Shown one piece after another: positions 17,019 to 26,002 of a DNA stretch of 47,831 nt. Below the pieces are notes generated by a model. That model was not told where the DNA came from and made no database searches. It saw only the letters and a program-made list of their open reading frames with translations. Both the position numbers and the translations under genes were made by a program. The DNA comes from Bacteroidales bacterium (GTDB lineage Bacteria > Bacteroidota > Bacteroidia > Bacteroidales > UBA932), in assembly GCA_017443465.1 (NCBI GenBank), contig JAFRXO010000037.1, forward strand, positions 1-47,831, written 5' to 3'. Within the stretch, counting starts at the first letter, position 1, and every line of letters begins with the position of its first letter.

Positions 17019-17966
17019 ATGAAGATAATCGGAACCGGAAGCTCACTTCCCAAGAAAGTAGTCACCAACGACATGCTGTCGGAATTCCTGGACACTTCCG
17101 ACGAATGGATTTTCCCCCGTACCGGTATCAAGTCCCGCTTCGTAATCTCGGATGAAGACCTGGTCCAGCTGGGAGCCGACGCCGCACGCAAGGCTATCGC
17201 GGATGCCGGTATCGACAAGTCCCAGATCGATTATTTCATATGCTCGAATGTAGTTAATGAGTACATGACTCCGGGCCTGAGCTGCGCGATCAGCCAGGAA
17301 CTCGGGATCTCCGCTCCCTGCATCGACATCAACTGCGCCTGCCCGGGCTTCATATATGCCTTGGATATAGCTGAAACGCACTGGCTTGCAGGGAAGGTCC
17401 ATAATGTCCTGATCGTCTGTGCCGAGGAACCTACGAGGATGACCAGCTGGCAGGACAGGAGCACCTGCGTCCTTTTCGGAGACGGAGCAGGTGCGGTAGT
17501 CCTCAGTGACGGGAACAACGTAAAGGGAATCAAGCTCCATGCGGAACCTGACGTGTCAAAGATATGGCAGAAACGCCGTCTCATGCCCACTCCATATGTT
17601 ACCAAGGAGGAAGTGGAGGTGCCGCTCCAGATGATGGGGCGTGAAGTGTTCAAGTTCGCCGTAAATGCTTCTACCACTGAAGTCGAGGCCCTTCTGAAAG
17701 AGATCGGAATGACCAAGGATGAGGTGTCTTATTATATGGTCCACCAGGCCAATATGCGCATCATAGATGCAATCAAGAAGTATCTTGCCGAGCCGGAGGA
17801 AAAGTTCCCCTCAAACATACGCAACCACGGTAATTCTTCGTCTGCTTCCTGTACTATCCTGCTGGACGAGTGCAACCGTAAAGGATTGTTCAAGCAAGGG
17901 GATATCCTCGTGTTCAGTGCATTCGGGGCCGGGCTCCTCTCAGCTGCTGCAGTTGTAGAATGGTAA
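17019..17966 (+). CDS. fabH: 3-oxoacyl-ACP synthase III (KAS III)
   Basis: Condenses an acyl-CoA primer with malonyl-ACP to start fatty-acid synthesis. The 315-residue protein has the full Cys-His-Asn triad: C108 in INCACPGF, H242 in VHQANMRIID, N272 in RNHGNSSSAS. The N-terminal IIGTGSSLPKKVVTN and DEWIFPRTGI segments are standard. A proline follows the nucleophile (CPGF rather than the common CAGF or CSGF), which could alter primer choice. Earlier ATGs at 16944 and 16983 are rejected because MKIIGTG is the usual N-terminus. First gene of a plus-strand fabH-fabF-fabZ cluster with no acyl-carrier protein gene. Confidence 0.93.
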   Translation: MKIIGTGSSLPKKVVTNDMLSEFLDTSDEWIFPRTGIKSRFVISDEDLVQLGADAARKAIADAGIDKSQIDYFICSNVVNEYMTPGLSCAISQELGISAPCIDINCACPGFIYALDIAETHWLAGKVHNVLIVCAEEPTRMTSWQDRSTCVLFGDGAGAVVLSDGNNVKGIKLHAEPDVSKIWQKRRLMPTPYVTKEEVEVPLQMMGREVFKFAVNASTTEVEALLKEIGMTKDEVSYYMVHQANMRIIDAIKKYLAEPEEKFPSNIRNHGNSSSASCTILLDECNRKGLFKQGDILVFSAFGAGLLSAAAVVEW

Positions 17967-17975
17967 AAAAATGAC

Positions 17976-17983
17976 TACCTTTG
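17976..17983 (+). promoter_or_regulatory. -7 box (TACCTTTG) of fabF
   Basis: TAnnTTTG match in the 60-base gap between fabH and fabF, 43 bases before the fabF ATG. It suggests fabF-fabZ can be transcribed separately from fabH. Confidence 0.6.
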
Positions 17984-18026
17984 CAGACTATTGCACTTCC
18001 AACTTTTTAATTAAGATTCGAGAGGT

Positions 18027-19286
18027 ATGAGCAAAGAACACAGAGTAGTGGTTACCGGAATGGGTGTCATTTCTTCTATCGGAAATGACGTCCAGACATT
18101 CTGGAAGAACCTTGTGGACGGAGTATGCGGTATCGATTATATCGAAGCATTTGACACTTCGGAACTTCCTGTTAAGATCGCCGGAAAGGTAAAGGATTTC
18201 CAGCCCGAGGAATACGGAATGGACAAGCCTTTCGTGCGCAAGCAGGACCTTTTCACGCAGTACGGAATGGCTGCTGCCTATCAGGCAGTCCAGCAGTCCG
18301 GCCTTCAGACCGAGGGAGAAGGCAAGAACATCGATCCTTTCAGGCTCGGTGTCTATGTCGGTTCCGGAATCGGCGGATTCGAGGTCCAGTACCGTGAGAC
18401 CGCAAAGATGATCGATGATCCCTCCGGACAGTGGATTTCCCCGCTTTTCATCCCGACCATGATTTCCAATATCGCCGCCGGACATATTGCAATAAAGCAT
18501 AATGCCCAGGGGCCCTGCCTGGATATCGTGACTGCATGTGCGACCTCCTCCCACTGCATCGGAGAAGCTTTCCGGGCCATCAAGCACGGATATGCCGATG
18601 CCATAATCGCCGGAGGCTGCGAGAATGCCACCATCCCGCTGGGAATAGCCGGATTCGCAAATGCCAAGGCCCTTTCGAGGGCTGAGGATCCCAAATATGC
18701 ATCCCTTCCCTTCAACGCCAACCGCAAAGGCTTCGTCATGGGTGACGGAGCCGGAGTGATCGTCCTTGAGGACTATGAGCATGCACTTCAGCGCGGGGCT
18801 TACATCTTCGGGGAAATGGTCGGATATGGAAACACCTGCGATGCCTATCATCCTACGGCTCCGAGGCCGGACGGACACACCCAGGCGAAGTGCCTGAACC
18901 TGGCTCTCGAAGAGGCCGGATTCGATCCCGAAAAGGACAATCTCTACATCAACGCCCACGGAACCGGCACCAAGCTCAACGACATCGCCGAGACAACGGC
19001 ATATAAGGTGGCCCTTGGCGATTTCGCCTACAAGGCCCACATCAGTTCTATCAAGTCCATGACCGGACATATGTTCGGAGCTGCAGGCGCAGCGGAAGCA
19101 ATAGCAACGATTCTCGCCCTGCGTAACGGAATCATTCCTCCGACCATCAACCTGGATGCTCCGGATCCGGAATGCGACCTGGACTACACTCCGAACAAGG
19201 CTGTCAAGAGCGACGTTACCATAGGCATATCCGATTCACTCGGTTTCGGCGGACATAACGCCTGCGTCGCTTTCCGTCCGATCTAA
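18027..19286 (+). CDS. fabF: 3-oxoacyl-ACP synthase II (KAS II)
   Basis: Elongating condensing enzyme of type II fatty-acid synthesis. The 419-residue length matches the family. The Cys-His-His triad is intact: C171 in VTACATSSH, H310 in NAHGTGTKLND, H347 in SIKSMTGHMFGAAGA. The C-terminal SLGFGGHNACVAF is typical and carries the conserved gatekeeper region. It starts VVVTGMGVIS after MSKEHR. It has its own promoter box and is followed 21 bases later by the dehydratase gene. Confidence 0.95.
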   Translation: MSKEHRVVVTGMGVISSIGNDVQTFWKNLVDGVCGIDYIEAFDTSELPVKIAGKVKDFQPEEYGMDKPFVRKQDLFTQYGMAAAYQAVQQSGLQTEGEGKNIDPFRLGVYVGSGIGGFEVQYRETAKMIDDPSGQWISPLFIPTMISNIAAGHIAIKHNAQGPCLDIVTACATSSHCIGEAFRAIKHGYADAIIAGGCENATIPLGIAGFANAKALSRAEDPKYASLPFNANRKGFVMGDGAGVIVLEDYEHALQRGAYIFGEMVGYGNTCDAYHPTAPRPDGHTQAKCLNLALEEAGFDPEKDNLYINAHGTGTKLNDIAETTAYKVALGDFAYKAHISSIKSMTGHMFGAAGAAEAIATILALRNGIIPPTINLDAPDPECDLDYTPNKAVKSDVTIGISDSLGFGGHNACVAFRPI

Positions 19287-19307
19287 CCCGAAACATAACG
19301 TGTACAT

Positions 19308-19754
19308 ATGAGCCAGACATTTGACAAAGAAGCTATCAAAACCTTCCTGCCCCACAGGGAGCCTATGCTCTTGATTGATGAGGCTACCATTGACGATGAT
19401 GGAGTAGGGCACTGCAGATACACTATCAAGGAAGACGAGTTCTTCACCCGCGGGCATTTCCCCGGTGATCCCGTCGTTCCCGGAGTGATCCAGTGCGAGA
19501 TCATGGCGCAGAGCTGTGCAATCCTCGTAAAGGACGAGATACCCGGAAACATGACCCTTTACATCGGGCTCAACAATGTGAGATTCAAGAATATGGTCCG
19601 TCCCGGAGATGTGTGCGAAATCACTTCCCACATGGTTGACAAGAGGGTCGCAGGAGACAACAAGATCTTCATGTGTTCCGCCAGGCTGGATGTAAACGGG
19701 AAGCTGTGCTGCAAGGGAGACCTGAGCTTCGCCCTGGTCCCGATTGCAAAATAA
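19308..19754 (+). CDS. fabZ: 3-hydroxyacyl-ACP dehydratase, FabZ-type hotdog protein
   Basis: Hotdog-fold dehydratase of 148 residues that removes water from 3-hydroxyacyl-ACP. FLPHREPMLLID corresponds to the family's LPHR.P.LLvD. The catalytic His is in RGHFPGDPVVPGVIQ and the acidic residue in CEIMAQ, where most FabZ proteins have E-A-L/M-A-Q. The preceding DEFFTRGHFPG is standard. The ATG lies in CATATG, 21 bases after fabF. In many Bacteroidota a main fabZ is fused to lpxC, so this may be a second copy serving this cluster. The product chain is not predictable from sequence. Confidence 0.88.
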   Translation: MSQTFDKEAIKTFLPHREPMLLIDEATIDDDGVGHCRYTIKEDEFFTRGHFPGDPVVPGVIQCEIMAQSCAILVKDEIPGNMTLYIGLNNVRFKNMVRPGDVCEITSHMVDKRVAGDNKIFMCSARLDVNGKLCCKGDLSFALVPIAK

Positions 19755-19777
19755 TCTGACGGATTAAGATATAACGC

Positions 19778-20233
19778 TTATTCGTGCGTAGCGAAACGCT
19801 GCTCTGCCAGGGCAGCGTATTTCGTATCCTGACGCCCGTAATTGGCATATGGCCAGATGCTTATGCCTCCTCTGGGGACGAAGATACCGGTGACTTCGAT
19901 GTAGTGGGGATCAAGAAGCGCGATGAGGTCTTTCATAATGATGTTGACTACGTCTTCGTGGAAGTCCCCGTGGTTGCGGAAACTGAACAGATAGAGTTTC
20001 AAACTTTTGCTTTCAACCAGGTATTTATCCGGGATGTAGGATATGCGTATCTCCGCAAAGTCAGGCTGTCCTGTAATGGGGCAGAGCGCGGTGAACTCCG
20101 GACAGTTGAACCTCACCCAGTAGTCGTTTCCCTGGAAATGGTTCTCGACGGATTCAAGCAGTTTCGGATTGTAAGTCTTCGAGTATTTGCTGAGATGTCC
20201 AAGGGCTTTCAGTCCCTCTTTTTTCCTTTCCAT
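19778..20233 (-). CDS. queF: 7-cyano-7-deazaguanine reductase QueF (short type)
   Basis: NADPH-dependent reduction of preQ0 to preQ1, the last free-base step of queuosine synthesis. The 151-residue protein is the unimodular form. The thioimide-forming cysteine is C51 in [17 protein letters not shown], with the nearby catalytic Asp (D58); the QueF motif reads [21 protein letters not shown], with the preQ0-binding glutamate E93. It sits 11 bases after the putative precursor transporter gene, on the same strand, supporting a shared role. Its 3' end faces fabZ across 23 bases with no strong terminator. Confidence 0.95.
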   Translation of the reverse strand: MERKKEGLKALGHLSKYSKTYNPKLLESVENHFQGNDYWVRFNCPEFTALCPITGQPDFAEIRISYIPDKYLVESKSLKLYLFSFRNHGDFHEDVVNIIMKDLIALLDPHYIEVTGIFVPRGGISIWPYANYGRQDTKYAALAEQRFATHE

Positions 20234-20244
20234 ATCTTATCCGT

Positions 20245-20934
20245 TTATTGATTGCTTGTTATCTTGAAGGGATTGTAGGAGATTCCCTTGTCATATGCAT
20301 CGATTCCCTCGGAGGCCTTGACCTTTTTGCAGACGGCCGAAGTCACGGGGAGGATGACGATTTCATACAAGACCTTGAAACTCACCTGGAAAAGCATCAT
20401 TTTCCCCAAGACTGCGACAGGGGTCCCGATGAAGGCCAGGGGCATGAAGATCATCGAATCCATCAACTCGCCGAGCACCGACGACACTATGGCCCTCCAT
20501 CCGAAATTCCTGCCTTCGGAAGCGACCTTCATCTTGCTAAGGACCAACGAGTTAAGGGTTGATCCGGCCAGGAATGCGAGCATTGATGCGAAAGCGACCC
20601 TGGGCGCCATCTTGAACATATAGTCGAAATGCGGCCCGCCGTCCCAGAAAGGTGCCGACGGAAGCCAGACGACGATCTGTCCCAGCACGACTACCAGGAA
20701 ATTCATCGCGAATGCAAGCCATATGACAAGGCAGGCCTTGCGGAATCCCCAGACTTCGGTAAAGCAGTCATTCAGGATGTAGGAAATCGGGAATATGATC
20801 ACTGCTCCGGGGAGCGCGATGTTTCCGGCAACCGTAAAGATCTTTGTGGCGAACAGGTTCGACGTGATCAGGCAGACCGTAAACAGTACGGCCATAACCA
20901 GGAATGTGGCAGAGAATGCCTTGTTCGAATGCAT
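20245..20934 (-). CDS. Queuosine precursor transporter, YhhQ/VUT family
   Basis: Integral membrane protein of 229 residues with about six helices. Family features are ITSNLFATKIFTVAGNIALPGAVIIFPISYILNDCFTEVWGFRKA near the N-terminus and the later GSTLNSLVLSKMK and SSVLGELMDSMIFMPLAF. Relatives import preQ0/preQ1 or queuine precursors. Co-location with queF (11-base gap) favours preQ0 uptake, although no other queuosine-synthesis gene is in the window. The 49-base space upstream, behind prfA, is too short for a preQ1 riboswitch and shows none. Confidence 0.92.
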   Translation of the reverse strand: MHSNKAFSATFLVMAVLFTVCLITSNLFATKIFTVAGNIALPGAVIIFPISYILNDCFTEVWGFRKACLVIWLAFAMNFLVVVLGQIVVWLPSAPFWDGGPHFDYMFKMAPRVAFASMLAFLAGSTLNSLVLSKMKVASEGRNFGWRAIVSSVLGELMDSMIFMPLAFIGTPVAVLGKMMLFQVSFKVLYEIVILPVTSAVCKKVKASEGIDAYDKGISYNPFKITSNQ

Positions 20935-20983
20935 TTGTCTTGTTTTTTAAGTGGTTTACAATGACACTGTTATAGCGGGAGAA

Positions 20984-22078
20984 TCACTCTCCTGCCTCTT
21001 TCAGGCGCTCGGCGTTCTCGGCTATGGTGAGAGCGTCGATGCAGGCCTGGATATCTCCGTCCATGAAAACGGGAAGATTGTAGGTTGACCAGTTGATCCT
21101 GTGATCGGTAACACGGGACTGGGGATAGTTGTAAGTGCGGATCTTGGCCGAACGGTCACCGGTAGAGACCATGGTCTTGCGTTTTGCTGCAATTCCGTCC
21201 AGGTATTTCTGGTGCTCGCGGTTATAGAGCCTCGTACGAAGTTCCTCAAGGGCGCGCTCGAAGTTCTTGATCTGGGAACGCTCCTCCTGGCACTGGACTA
21301 CTATTCCGGAAGGAATGTGGGTCAGGCGGACGGCGGAGTAGGTGGTGTTGACCCCCTGGCCTCCGGGACCGGACGAACAGTAGGTATCCTTTCGGATGTC
21401 GTTCATGTCGATGGTGATGTCGAATTCACCGGCTTCCGGGAAAACGGCTACAGAGGCTGCAGATGTCTGGATGCGTCCCTGGGTCTCGGTCTGGGGGACC
21501 CTCTGGACACGGTGGACACCTGATTCATATTTCATTATCCCGTAAACTCCGTCGGAGTTGCTGGAAAGCTTGAAGACTACCTGCTTGAAGCCTCCGGACG
21601 AACCGGGAGCCTGGTCGGTGACTTCGAGGGACCATCCTTTGCGCTCTGCGAATTTGGAGTACATGCGGAAAAGGTCTCCCGCGAATATGGCGGCTTCATC
21701 TCCGCCGGTTCCGCCCCTGATCTCTATTATGGCATTCTTCTGGTCATCCGGATCGGCCGGGATGAGGAGGATCTTGATATTCTCTTCGAGGGCGGGGAGT
21801 CCGGGCTCTATGTCGGCGATAACCTCCCTGGCCATCGAACGGAGGTCCTCATCCTTTTCATTGGACATTATGTCCTTCGCCTCGGACAGCTCCTCTATCT
21901 TCTTCTTATAGTCCATTCCGGCCTTGATGATGGGCTGGAGCTCCTTGTAGTCCTTGTTGAGCTGGACATATCTTTTCATGTCACCCATTACCTCAGGATC
22001 CGAAAGCTGGGCCTGAAGTGAGAGGTACCTCTCGTTGATGCTGTCTATCTTTTCTACTATTGAATTCTTGTCTGCCAT
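20984..22078 (-). CDS. prfA: Peptide chain release factor 1
   Basis: RF1 of 364 residues, which terminates translation at UAA and UAG. The codon-recognition tripeptide region reads [10 protein letters not shown] (PQT at 195-197), a PxT variant, and the peptidyl-tRNA hydrolysis motif is [16 protein letters not shown] (GGQ 239-241). Domain 1 helices and the [16 protein letters not shown] segment are complete. The ATG is in CATATG, 3 bases after the stop of the GNAT-like gene, so the two are probably co-transcribed and translationally linked. It ends 49 bases before the transporter gene. Confidence 0.97.
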   Translation of the reverse strand: MADKNSIVEKIDSINERYLSLQAQLSDPEVMGDMKRYVQLNKDYKELQPIIKAGMDYKKKIEELSEAKDIMSNEKDEDLRSMAREVIADIEPGLPALEENIKILLIPADPDDQKNAIIEIRGGTGGDEAAIFAGDLFRMYSKFAERKGWSLEVTDQAPGSSGGFKQVVFKLSSNSDGVYGIMKYESGVHRVQRVPQTETQGRIQTSAASVAVFPEAGEFDITIDMNDIRKDTYCSSGPGGQGVNTTYSAVRLTHIPSGIVVQCQEERSQIKNFERALEELRTRLYNREHQKYLDGIAAKRKTMVSTGDRSAKIRTYNYPQSRVTDHRINWSTYNLPVFMDGDIQACIDALTIAENAERLKEAGE

Positions 22079-22081
22079 ATG

Positions 22082-23209
22082 TCAGTGGTCGATTTTCTTT
22101 ATATAGCACCTTCTCCTCATGTACAGTTCGTGGTCGTATTTGCCCCAGGCGTTGGCCGCGCTGTTGGTTTCAATCTGTGGATTCGTTATGGTCCAGATAC
22201 TTCCGTTGGCGTTGCATCTGTCTGACATCCCCATATGGAAGAGTCCTGAGACACCTGTGTTCTGCCATTTCGGAGTCGCTCCGTTGAGCATCAGGTCGAT
22301 GTTCTCATAATTCTTCAAGGCCCTGAGGAGGTACCACCATCCGAATGGGAACAGGTGCCCTTTCGCTTTCTGCAAAGCCTTGGAAATAGACGGGAAGCAT
22401 ATGGCGAAGCCTGCCAGCTGGTCATCCTGGTCCATTATCACGACGCTGGTCTTGTTGCTGAGGAATCCCATGACGGATTTTGCCTCAGCATCGATTTCCT
22501 CGGGTGTGAAGGGGACGAAATTGTAAACGGCCGAAGAGAAGCTTTCGTTGTACACATCGAAGAACTCCTTGACCTTCACCTTGTCTTTCTTCAGGATGTC
22601 GATGTTGCCCTCATGCAGTTTGTAGCGCTCGAAGAGGAGATTACTTATGCGCCTTACCTTCTCGGGGATTTCCTGGCAGCCGGGCATCTTGTACTGGATC
22701 CAGTCGCATTCCTTCTCGAATCCCAGGGAAGTAACCAGGTCGTTGTAGTAGGAGTAGTTGTAGATCGTGTTGAACTGAGGGATGTTCTCGAAACCTTCCA
22801 CCAGCATTCCCTGCTTGCCGAGGGTGTTGTACCACAGGGGGCCGTGGATCTCTTCCATTCCCTGTCCCTTTGCCCATTTTTCCGCAGTTTCCACCAGGAG
22901 CCTGGCTACTTCTATGTCGTTGATTACGTCGAACCATCCGAAGCGCACCCGTTTCTTGTCATAGAGCTGGTTGTAGCGGGGATTGATCATCGCGCATATG
23001 CGTCCGGCGACCTTGCCGTCCTTCAGAGCGAGCCACAGTTTGTGCGGGCAGTAACGCGCAGTCGGCACTCCGTCAGTCAGAGAACTGATCTGGTCGGAAT
23101 GGATGGCCGGCACGTATTGCGGGCAGTCTTTGTACAATTCGTCAGGAAATTTCACGAATTTCCTGAGCTGACGCCGGTTGACGACTTCTTCAATCTTGTA
23201 TTCGGGCAT
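22082..23209 (-). CDS. GNAT-like acyltransferase-fold protein of unknown substrate
   Basis: A soluble 375-residue protein of a family common in Bacteroidota and usually annotated as N-acetyltransferase or hypothetical. Segments such as ALKDGKVAGRICAMINPRYNQL and the C-terminal LMLNGATPKWQNTGVSGLFHMGM look like the beta-4/acetyl-CoA-loop regions of two GNAT folds in tandem. The canonical Q/RxxGxG/A pyrophosphate loop is not obvious, so catalysis is uncertain. First gene of the run into prfA; TATTTTTG lies 34 bases upstream. No target can be named. Confidence 0.65.
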   Translation of the reverse strand: MPEYKIEEVVNRRQLRKFVKFPDELYKDCPQYVPAIHSDQISSLTDGVPTARYCPHKLWLALKDGKVAGRICAMINPRYNQLYDKKRVRFGWFDVINDIEVARLLVETAEKWAKGQGMEEIHGPLWYNTLGKQGMLVEGFENIPQFNTIYNYSYYNDLVTSLGFEKECDWIQYKMPGCQEIPEKVRRISNLLFERYKLHEGNIDILKKDKVKVKEFFDVYNESFSSAVYNFVPFTPEEIDAEAKSVMGFLSNKTSVVIMDQDDQLAGFAICFPSISKALQKAKGHLFPFGWWYLLRALKNYENIDLMLNGATPKWQNTGVSGLFHMGMSDRCNANGSIWTITNPQIETNSAANAWGKYDHELYMRRRCYIKKIDH

Positions 23210-23243
23210 GATGCGGAAAAATGGCCTAGTACACTTTAGCTTA

Positions 23244-23275
23244 CAAAAATAATCATTTACAGGCTTTTCGCCAAA
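23244..23275 (-). promoter_or_regulatory. Promoter of the GNAT-like gene and prfA: TTTG, 20-base spacer, TATTTTTG
   Basis: On the minus strand, TTTG (23275-23272) and TATTTTTG (23251-23244) are separated by 20 bases, the spacing expected for Bacteroidota, with the box 34 bases before the ATG. The -33 element lies just outside the mazG stop codon. Confidence 0.65.
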
Positions 23276-24067
23276 TCATAGTCCCTTGGCCTTGGCCCTG
23301 TCCCAGATTTCGTCCATCTGTTCCAAAGTCATGGATTTCAGATCCTGTCCCATGGCTATCGTCTTGCTTTCCAGATAGCCGAAACGCCTGCGGAATTTTT
23401 CACATGCTTTGTTCAGGGCTACGGAAGGATCGATGCCATAGAGCCTTGCCGCATTCACGAGGGCGAAGAACGCATCGCCGAATTCCTCCTCCATATGTCC
23501 CTCGTTGCCTTCATCGGCTGCATCTTCAACCTCTTTTATCTCTTCTTCGACCTTGTCCCACACATCTTCCTTTTCCTCCCAGTCGAAGCCGACGGCGCGG
23601 GCCTTGTCCTGCATAGCATATGCCTTGAGGAGGGGCGGGAAACTGTCCGGTACGCCTCCGAGTATGGTCTTGTTGCCTCCCTTCTCCTTGGTTTTGATAA
23701 GCTCCCAGTTCTTGGCGACTTCTTCTTCGGTAGTCCCTTCGTGGGGGCCGTTTCCGAAGACATGGGGATGCCGGAAGACCATCTTTTCGCATATGCGGTC
23801 AAGGACGTCGGCGATGTCCCAGCGCCCTTCTTCCTGTGCGATGCGGGAGTAGAACACGACGTGGAGCAATACGTCTCCCAGTTCTTTTTTCAGGTCTGCG
23901 TCATCTTCCCTGAGCACGGCGTCGCTGAGTTCATAGACCTCTTCTATGGTCATCGGGCGCAGTGTCTGGTTGGTCTGGGCCCTGTTCCAGGGGCACTTTG
24001 TCCGCAGTTCGTCCATTATGTCGAGCAGGTGTCCGAATGCGTTCAGTTTTTCTTCTCTTGTATGCAT
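23276..24067 (-). CDS. mazG: Nucleoside triphosphate pyrophosphohydrolase MazG
   Basis: House-cleaning NTPase that hydrolyses (d)NTPs to monophosphates plus pyrophosphate; in E. coli it also affects ppGpp levels. The 263-residue length equals E. coli MazG, with two all-alpha MazG domains. The first has CPWNRAQTNQTLRPMTIEEVYELSDAV and ELGDVLLHVVFYSRIA; the second has KVEEEIKEVEDA and EEEFGDAFFALVNAARLY. Both show the acidic EExxE/ExxD metal pattern. It stands alone, divergent from the CoA-transferase gene. Confidence 0.95.
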   Translation of the reverse strand: MHTREEKLNAFGHLLDIMDELRTKCPWNRAQTNQTLRPMTIEEVYELSDAVLREDDADLKKELGDVLLHVVFYSRIAQEEGRWDIADVLDRICEKMVFRHPHVFGNGPHEGTTEEEVAKNWELIKTKEKGGNKTILGGVPDSFPPLLKAYAMQDKARAVGFDWEEKEDVWDKVEEEIKEVEDAADEGNEGHMEEEFGDAFFALVNAARLYGIDPSVALNKACEKFRRRFGYLESKTIAMGQDLKSMTLEQMDEIWDRAKAKGL

Positions 24068-24114
24068 ATCGCTGTCGGTTCTTTCTGGGGGCGGAGAGCC
24101 TTTCCCGTATTCTG

Positions 24115-24122
24115 CAAAAATA
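24115..24122 (-). promoter_or_regulatory. -7 box (TATTTTTG) of mazG
   Basis: Minus-strand TAnnTTTG match, 47 bases before the mazG ATG and 12 bases from the opposing box of the CoA-transferase gene. Confidence 0.6.
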
Positions 24123-24134
24123 CAAAAAAAGGAC

Positions 24135-24142
24135 TATCTTTG
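24135..24142 (+). promoter_or_regulatory. -7 box (TATCTTTG) of the CoA-transferase gene
   Basis: TAnnTTTG match, 20 bases before the ATG at 24163. Its -33 region falls on the opposing mazG box. Confidence 0.65.
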
Positions 24143-24162
24143 CCCGTCTAAAGGAAAGAGAT

Positions 24163-25470
24163 ATGAAACAGCTGCAATATGTCACGGCCGGGCAGGCCGT
24201 AATGAGCGTCAAGAGCGGCGACCACATCCACCTGAGCAGTGTCGCCAGCGTACCGCATATACTTATCCGCGCACTGGTCGAGCGTGTCGAGTCCGGTGAC
24301 AGGCTGGAGAATATCCATTTCCATCACTTCCACACCGAAGGCCCCGCCCCTTATTCAGAAGAGAAATATGCGGGGATATTCTTCGACCAGGGCTTTTTCA
24401 TAGGTCCTAATGTCCGTGCAAACGTGAATGCCGGATGGGCGGATTACCTGCCTGTGCATCTGGGGGAATCACAGCTGCTGTACCGCAGCGGAAGCCTCCC
24501 GTGCGACGTTGCGATGGTTCAGGTCTCCCTGCCGGATGAAAACGGGATGGTTTCCCTTGGGACGTCCGTAGATGCTTCCGTGGCTGCCGTCGAGGTCGCG
24601 AAGACCGCCATAGCCGTCGTCAACCCGAATGTGCCATATGCATATGGTGACCTGATCCCGCTGTCTCGTTTCGACTTCCTGGTGAAAGATGACACTCCGC
24701 TGGTAACCAAGGATTTCGCAGAGCCTACTCCAACCGAGGTGCTTATCGGAAAGAACTGCGCCGCGCTCGTTCCGGACGGGGCATGTATCCAGATGGGGAT
24801 AGGGGCGCTTCCCAATGCGCTGGCTGCCCAGCTGTCCGACCACAAGGACCTCGGAGTACATACGGAGATGTTCGCGGACGGTATCCTGCGCCTTATCAAG
24901 AAGGGCGTCGTGAACGGAGCCAACAAGAAGATCGACAGGGGACAGGTGGTAGCTTCCTTCCTCCTCGGGTCCCAGGAAGTATATGATTTCATAGACCACA
25001 ATCCCTCGGTCCTGATGAAGGACATCAAGTACACCAACGACCCTGCGGTGATTTCCAGCAACCCCTCAATGATGGCTATCAATTCGGCCACTGAAGTGGA
25101 CCTGACGGGGCAGATCAGTGCCGATTCGATCGGTTCCAGGATATTCTCCGGAACGGGAGGCCAGCTGGATTTCGTCAAGGGCGCAGTAATGTCCGAAGGA
25201 GGTAAGTCTGTGACTGCTTTTGCCTCGAGGACCAACAAGGGGAAGAACAAGATAGTCGGCTTCCTGAACCCTGGGGCCGGTGTCGTTACCCCTAGGGCTG
25301 ATGCCCATTGGATCGTTACGGAATATGGAGCGGTTGACCTCTTCGGAAGGTCGCTTCAGGAGAGGGCCAGGCTCCTGATAGGGATAGCCCATCCTGATGA
25401 CAGGGAAATGCTTGAGCAGCAGGCGTTCGAACGTTTCGGCCCGCACATCAGGCTTGTCAAGACCTGGTAA
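24163..25470 (+). CDS. Acetyl-CoA hydrolase/CoA-transferase family protein
   Basis: A 435-residue family I CoA-transferase, related to acetate:acyl-CoA (butyryl- or 4-hydroxybutyrate-type) transferases and acetyl-CoA hydrolases. Landmarks are the CoA-site MGIGALPNALAAQL, the glutamate E235 in GVHTEMFADG, at the position reported as catalytic (near 238) in 4-hydroxybutyrate CoA-transferase, SGTGGQLDFVKGAVMSEGGKS, and the C-terminal EYGAVDLFGRSLQERARLLIGIAHPDDRE. It most likely moves CoA between acetate and a fermentation acyl-CoA such as succinyl- or propionyl-CoA; the acyl partner cannot be fixed from sequence. The long upstream frame is rejected because it crosses the promoter. Probably monocistronic. 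Confidence 0.9.
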   Translation: MKQLQYVTAGQAVMSVKSGDHIHLSSVASVPHILIRALVERVESGDRLENIHFHHFHTEGPAPYSEEKYAGIFFDQGFFIGPNVRANVNAGWADYLPVHLGESQLLYRSGSLPCDVAMVQVSLPDENGMVSLGTSVDASVAAVEVAKTAIAVVNPNVPYAYGDLIPLSRFDFLVKDDTPLVTKDFAEPTPTEVLIGKNCAALVPDGACIQMGIGALPNALAAQLSDHKDLGVHTEMFADGILRLIKKGVVNGANKKIDRGQVVASFLLGSQEVYDFIDHNPSVLMKDIKYTNDPAVISSNPSMMAINSATEVDLTGQISADSIGSRIFSGTGGQLDFVKGAVMSEGGKSVTAFASRTNKGKNKIVGFLNPGAGVVTPRADAHWIVTEYGAVDLFGRSLQERARLLIGIAHPDDREMLEQQAFERFGPHIRLVKTW

Positions 25471-25489
25471 TTGCCCGGGAACAGGATGA

Positions 25490-25918
25490 TTATCTGCGCC
25501 TTGTCCTCCTGAGGTGAGAGGCGCTTTCTACCAGCAGCTGGTCCGAAAGGATTGCGCGTGCTGCGAGGTAGAAGAATATGGAAGATATGATGGGGAAGAT
25601 CGCGGTGAAGCGGAAGACCCTGGTATCTCCGGTGAATATGAAATCCATAACCAGCCATACCTGGAAAGCCAGTGCAAGTATGGCCGCAAGTCCTGCGGTA
25701 CGCATCTGGAATATCCTGACCTTGAATGTGGTAAGGGAAAGCAGTCCCAGCAGGGTCAGCACGATCGTAAGGATCAGGTAGGGGACGAATGAGGTATAGG
25801 AGAAGTACTCCGTGACCTGGCCGTCGGCGTCATAGCTTGCTGCCATGTTGCAGAAAAACAGGACTGCGATCAGCGCCGTGGCTATCGCGATGTATAAAGT
25901 CTGGACTCTTTGCCACAT
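25490..25918 (-). CDS. DUF4293 family membrane protein
   Basis: A 142-residue integral membrane protein restricted, as far as I know, to Bacteroidota. The N-terminus MWQRVQTLYIAIATALIAVL is the family signature. Four helices are predicted (about 6-25, 44-64, 75-94 and 103-121), ending in a basic tail (RRTRRR). Function unknown. It lies convergent to the CoA-transferase gene (19-base gap) and divergent from the nucleoside phosphorylase gene. TATTTTTG lies 27 bases upstream. Confidence 0.9.
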   Translation of the reverse strand: MWQRVQTLYIAIATALIAVLFFCNMAASYDADGQVTEYFSYTSFVPYLILTIVLTLLGLLSLTTFKVRIFQMRTAGLAAILALAFQVWLVMDFIFTGDTRVFRFTAIFPIISSIFFYLAARAILSDQLLVESASHLRRTRRR

Positions 25919-25945
25919 ATTTCTGTCAGAAAATTGTTATGTTTG

Positions 25946-25953
25946 CAAAAATA
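25946..25953 (-). promoter_or_regulatory. -7 box (TATTTTTG) of the DUF4293 gene
   Basis: TAnnTTTG match on the minus strand, 27 bases before the ATG. It faces the phosphorylase promoter box 21 bases away. Confidence 0.6.
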
Positions 25954-25974
25954 GGAAAACGACAATTAAATTCC

Positions 25975-25982
25975 TATCTTTG
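25975..25982 (+). promoter_or_regulatory. -7 box (TATCTTTG) of the phosphorylase operon
   Basis: TAnnTTTG match, 20 bases before the ATG at 26003. Confidence 0.65.
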
Positions 25983-26002
25983 ATTTTCAAAAACGTAATC
26001 AT

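Noticed and set aside
20935-20983. preQ1 riboswitch before the queuosine-precursor transporter and queF
   Set aside because: The gap behind prfA is 49 bases with no pseudoknot-like pattern or A-rich tail; too little sequence for the element.
21471-21500. PQT instead of PAT in the release-factor 1 recognition loop
   Set aside because: The middle residue of the PxT motif is variable in RF1; the GGQ motif is intact. Not unusual.
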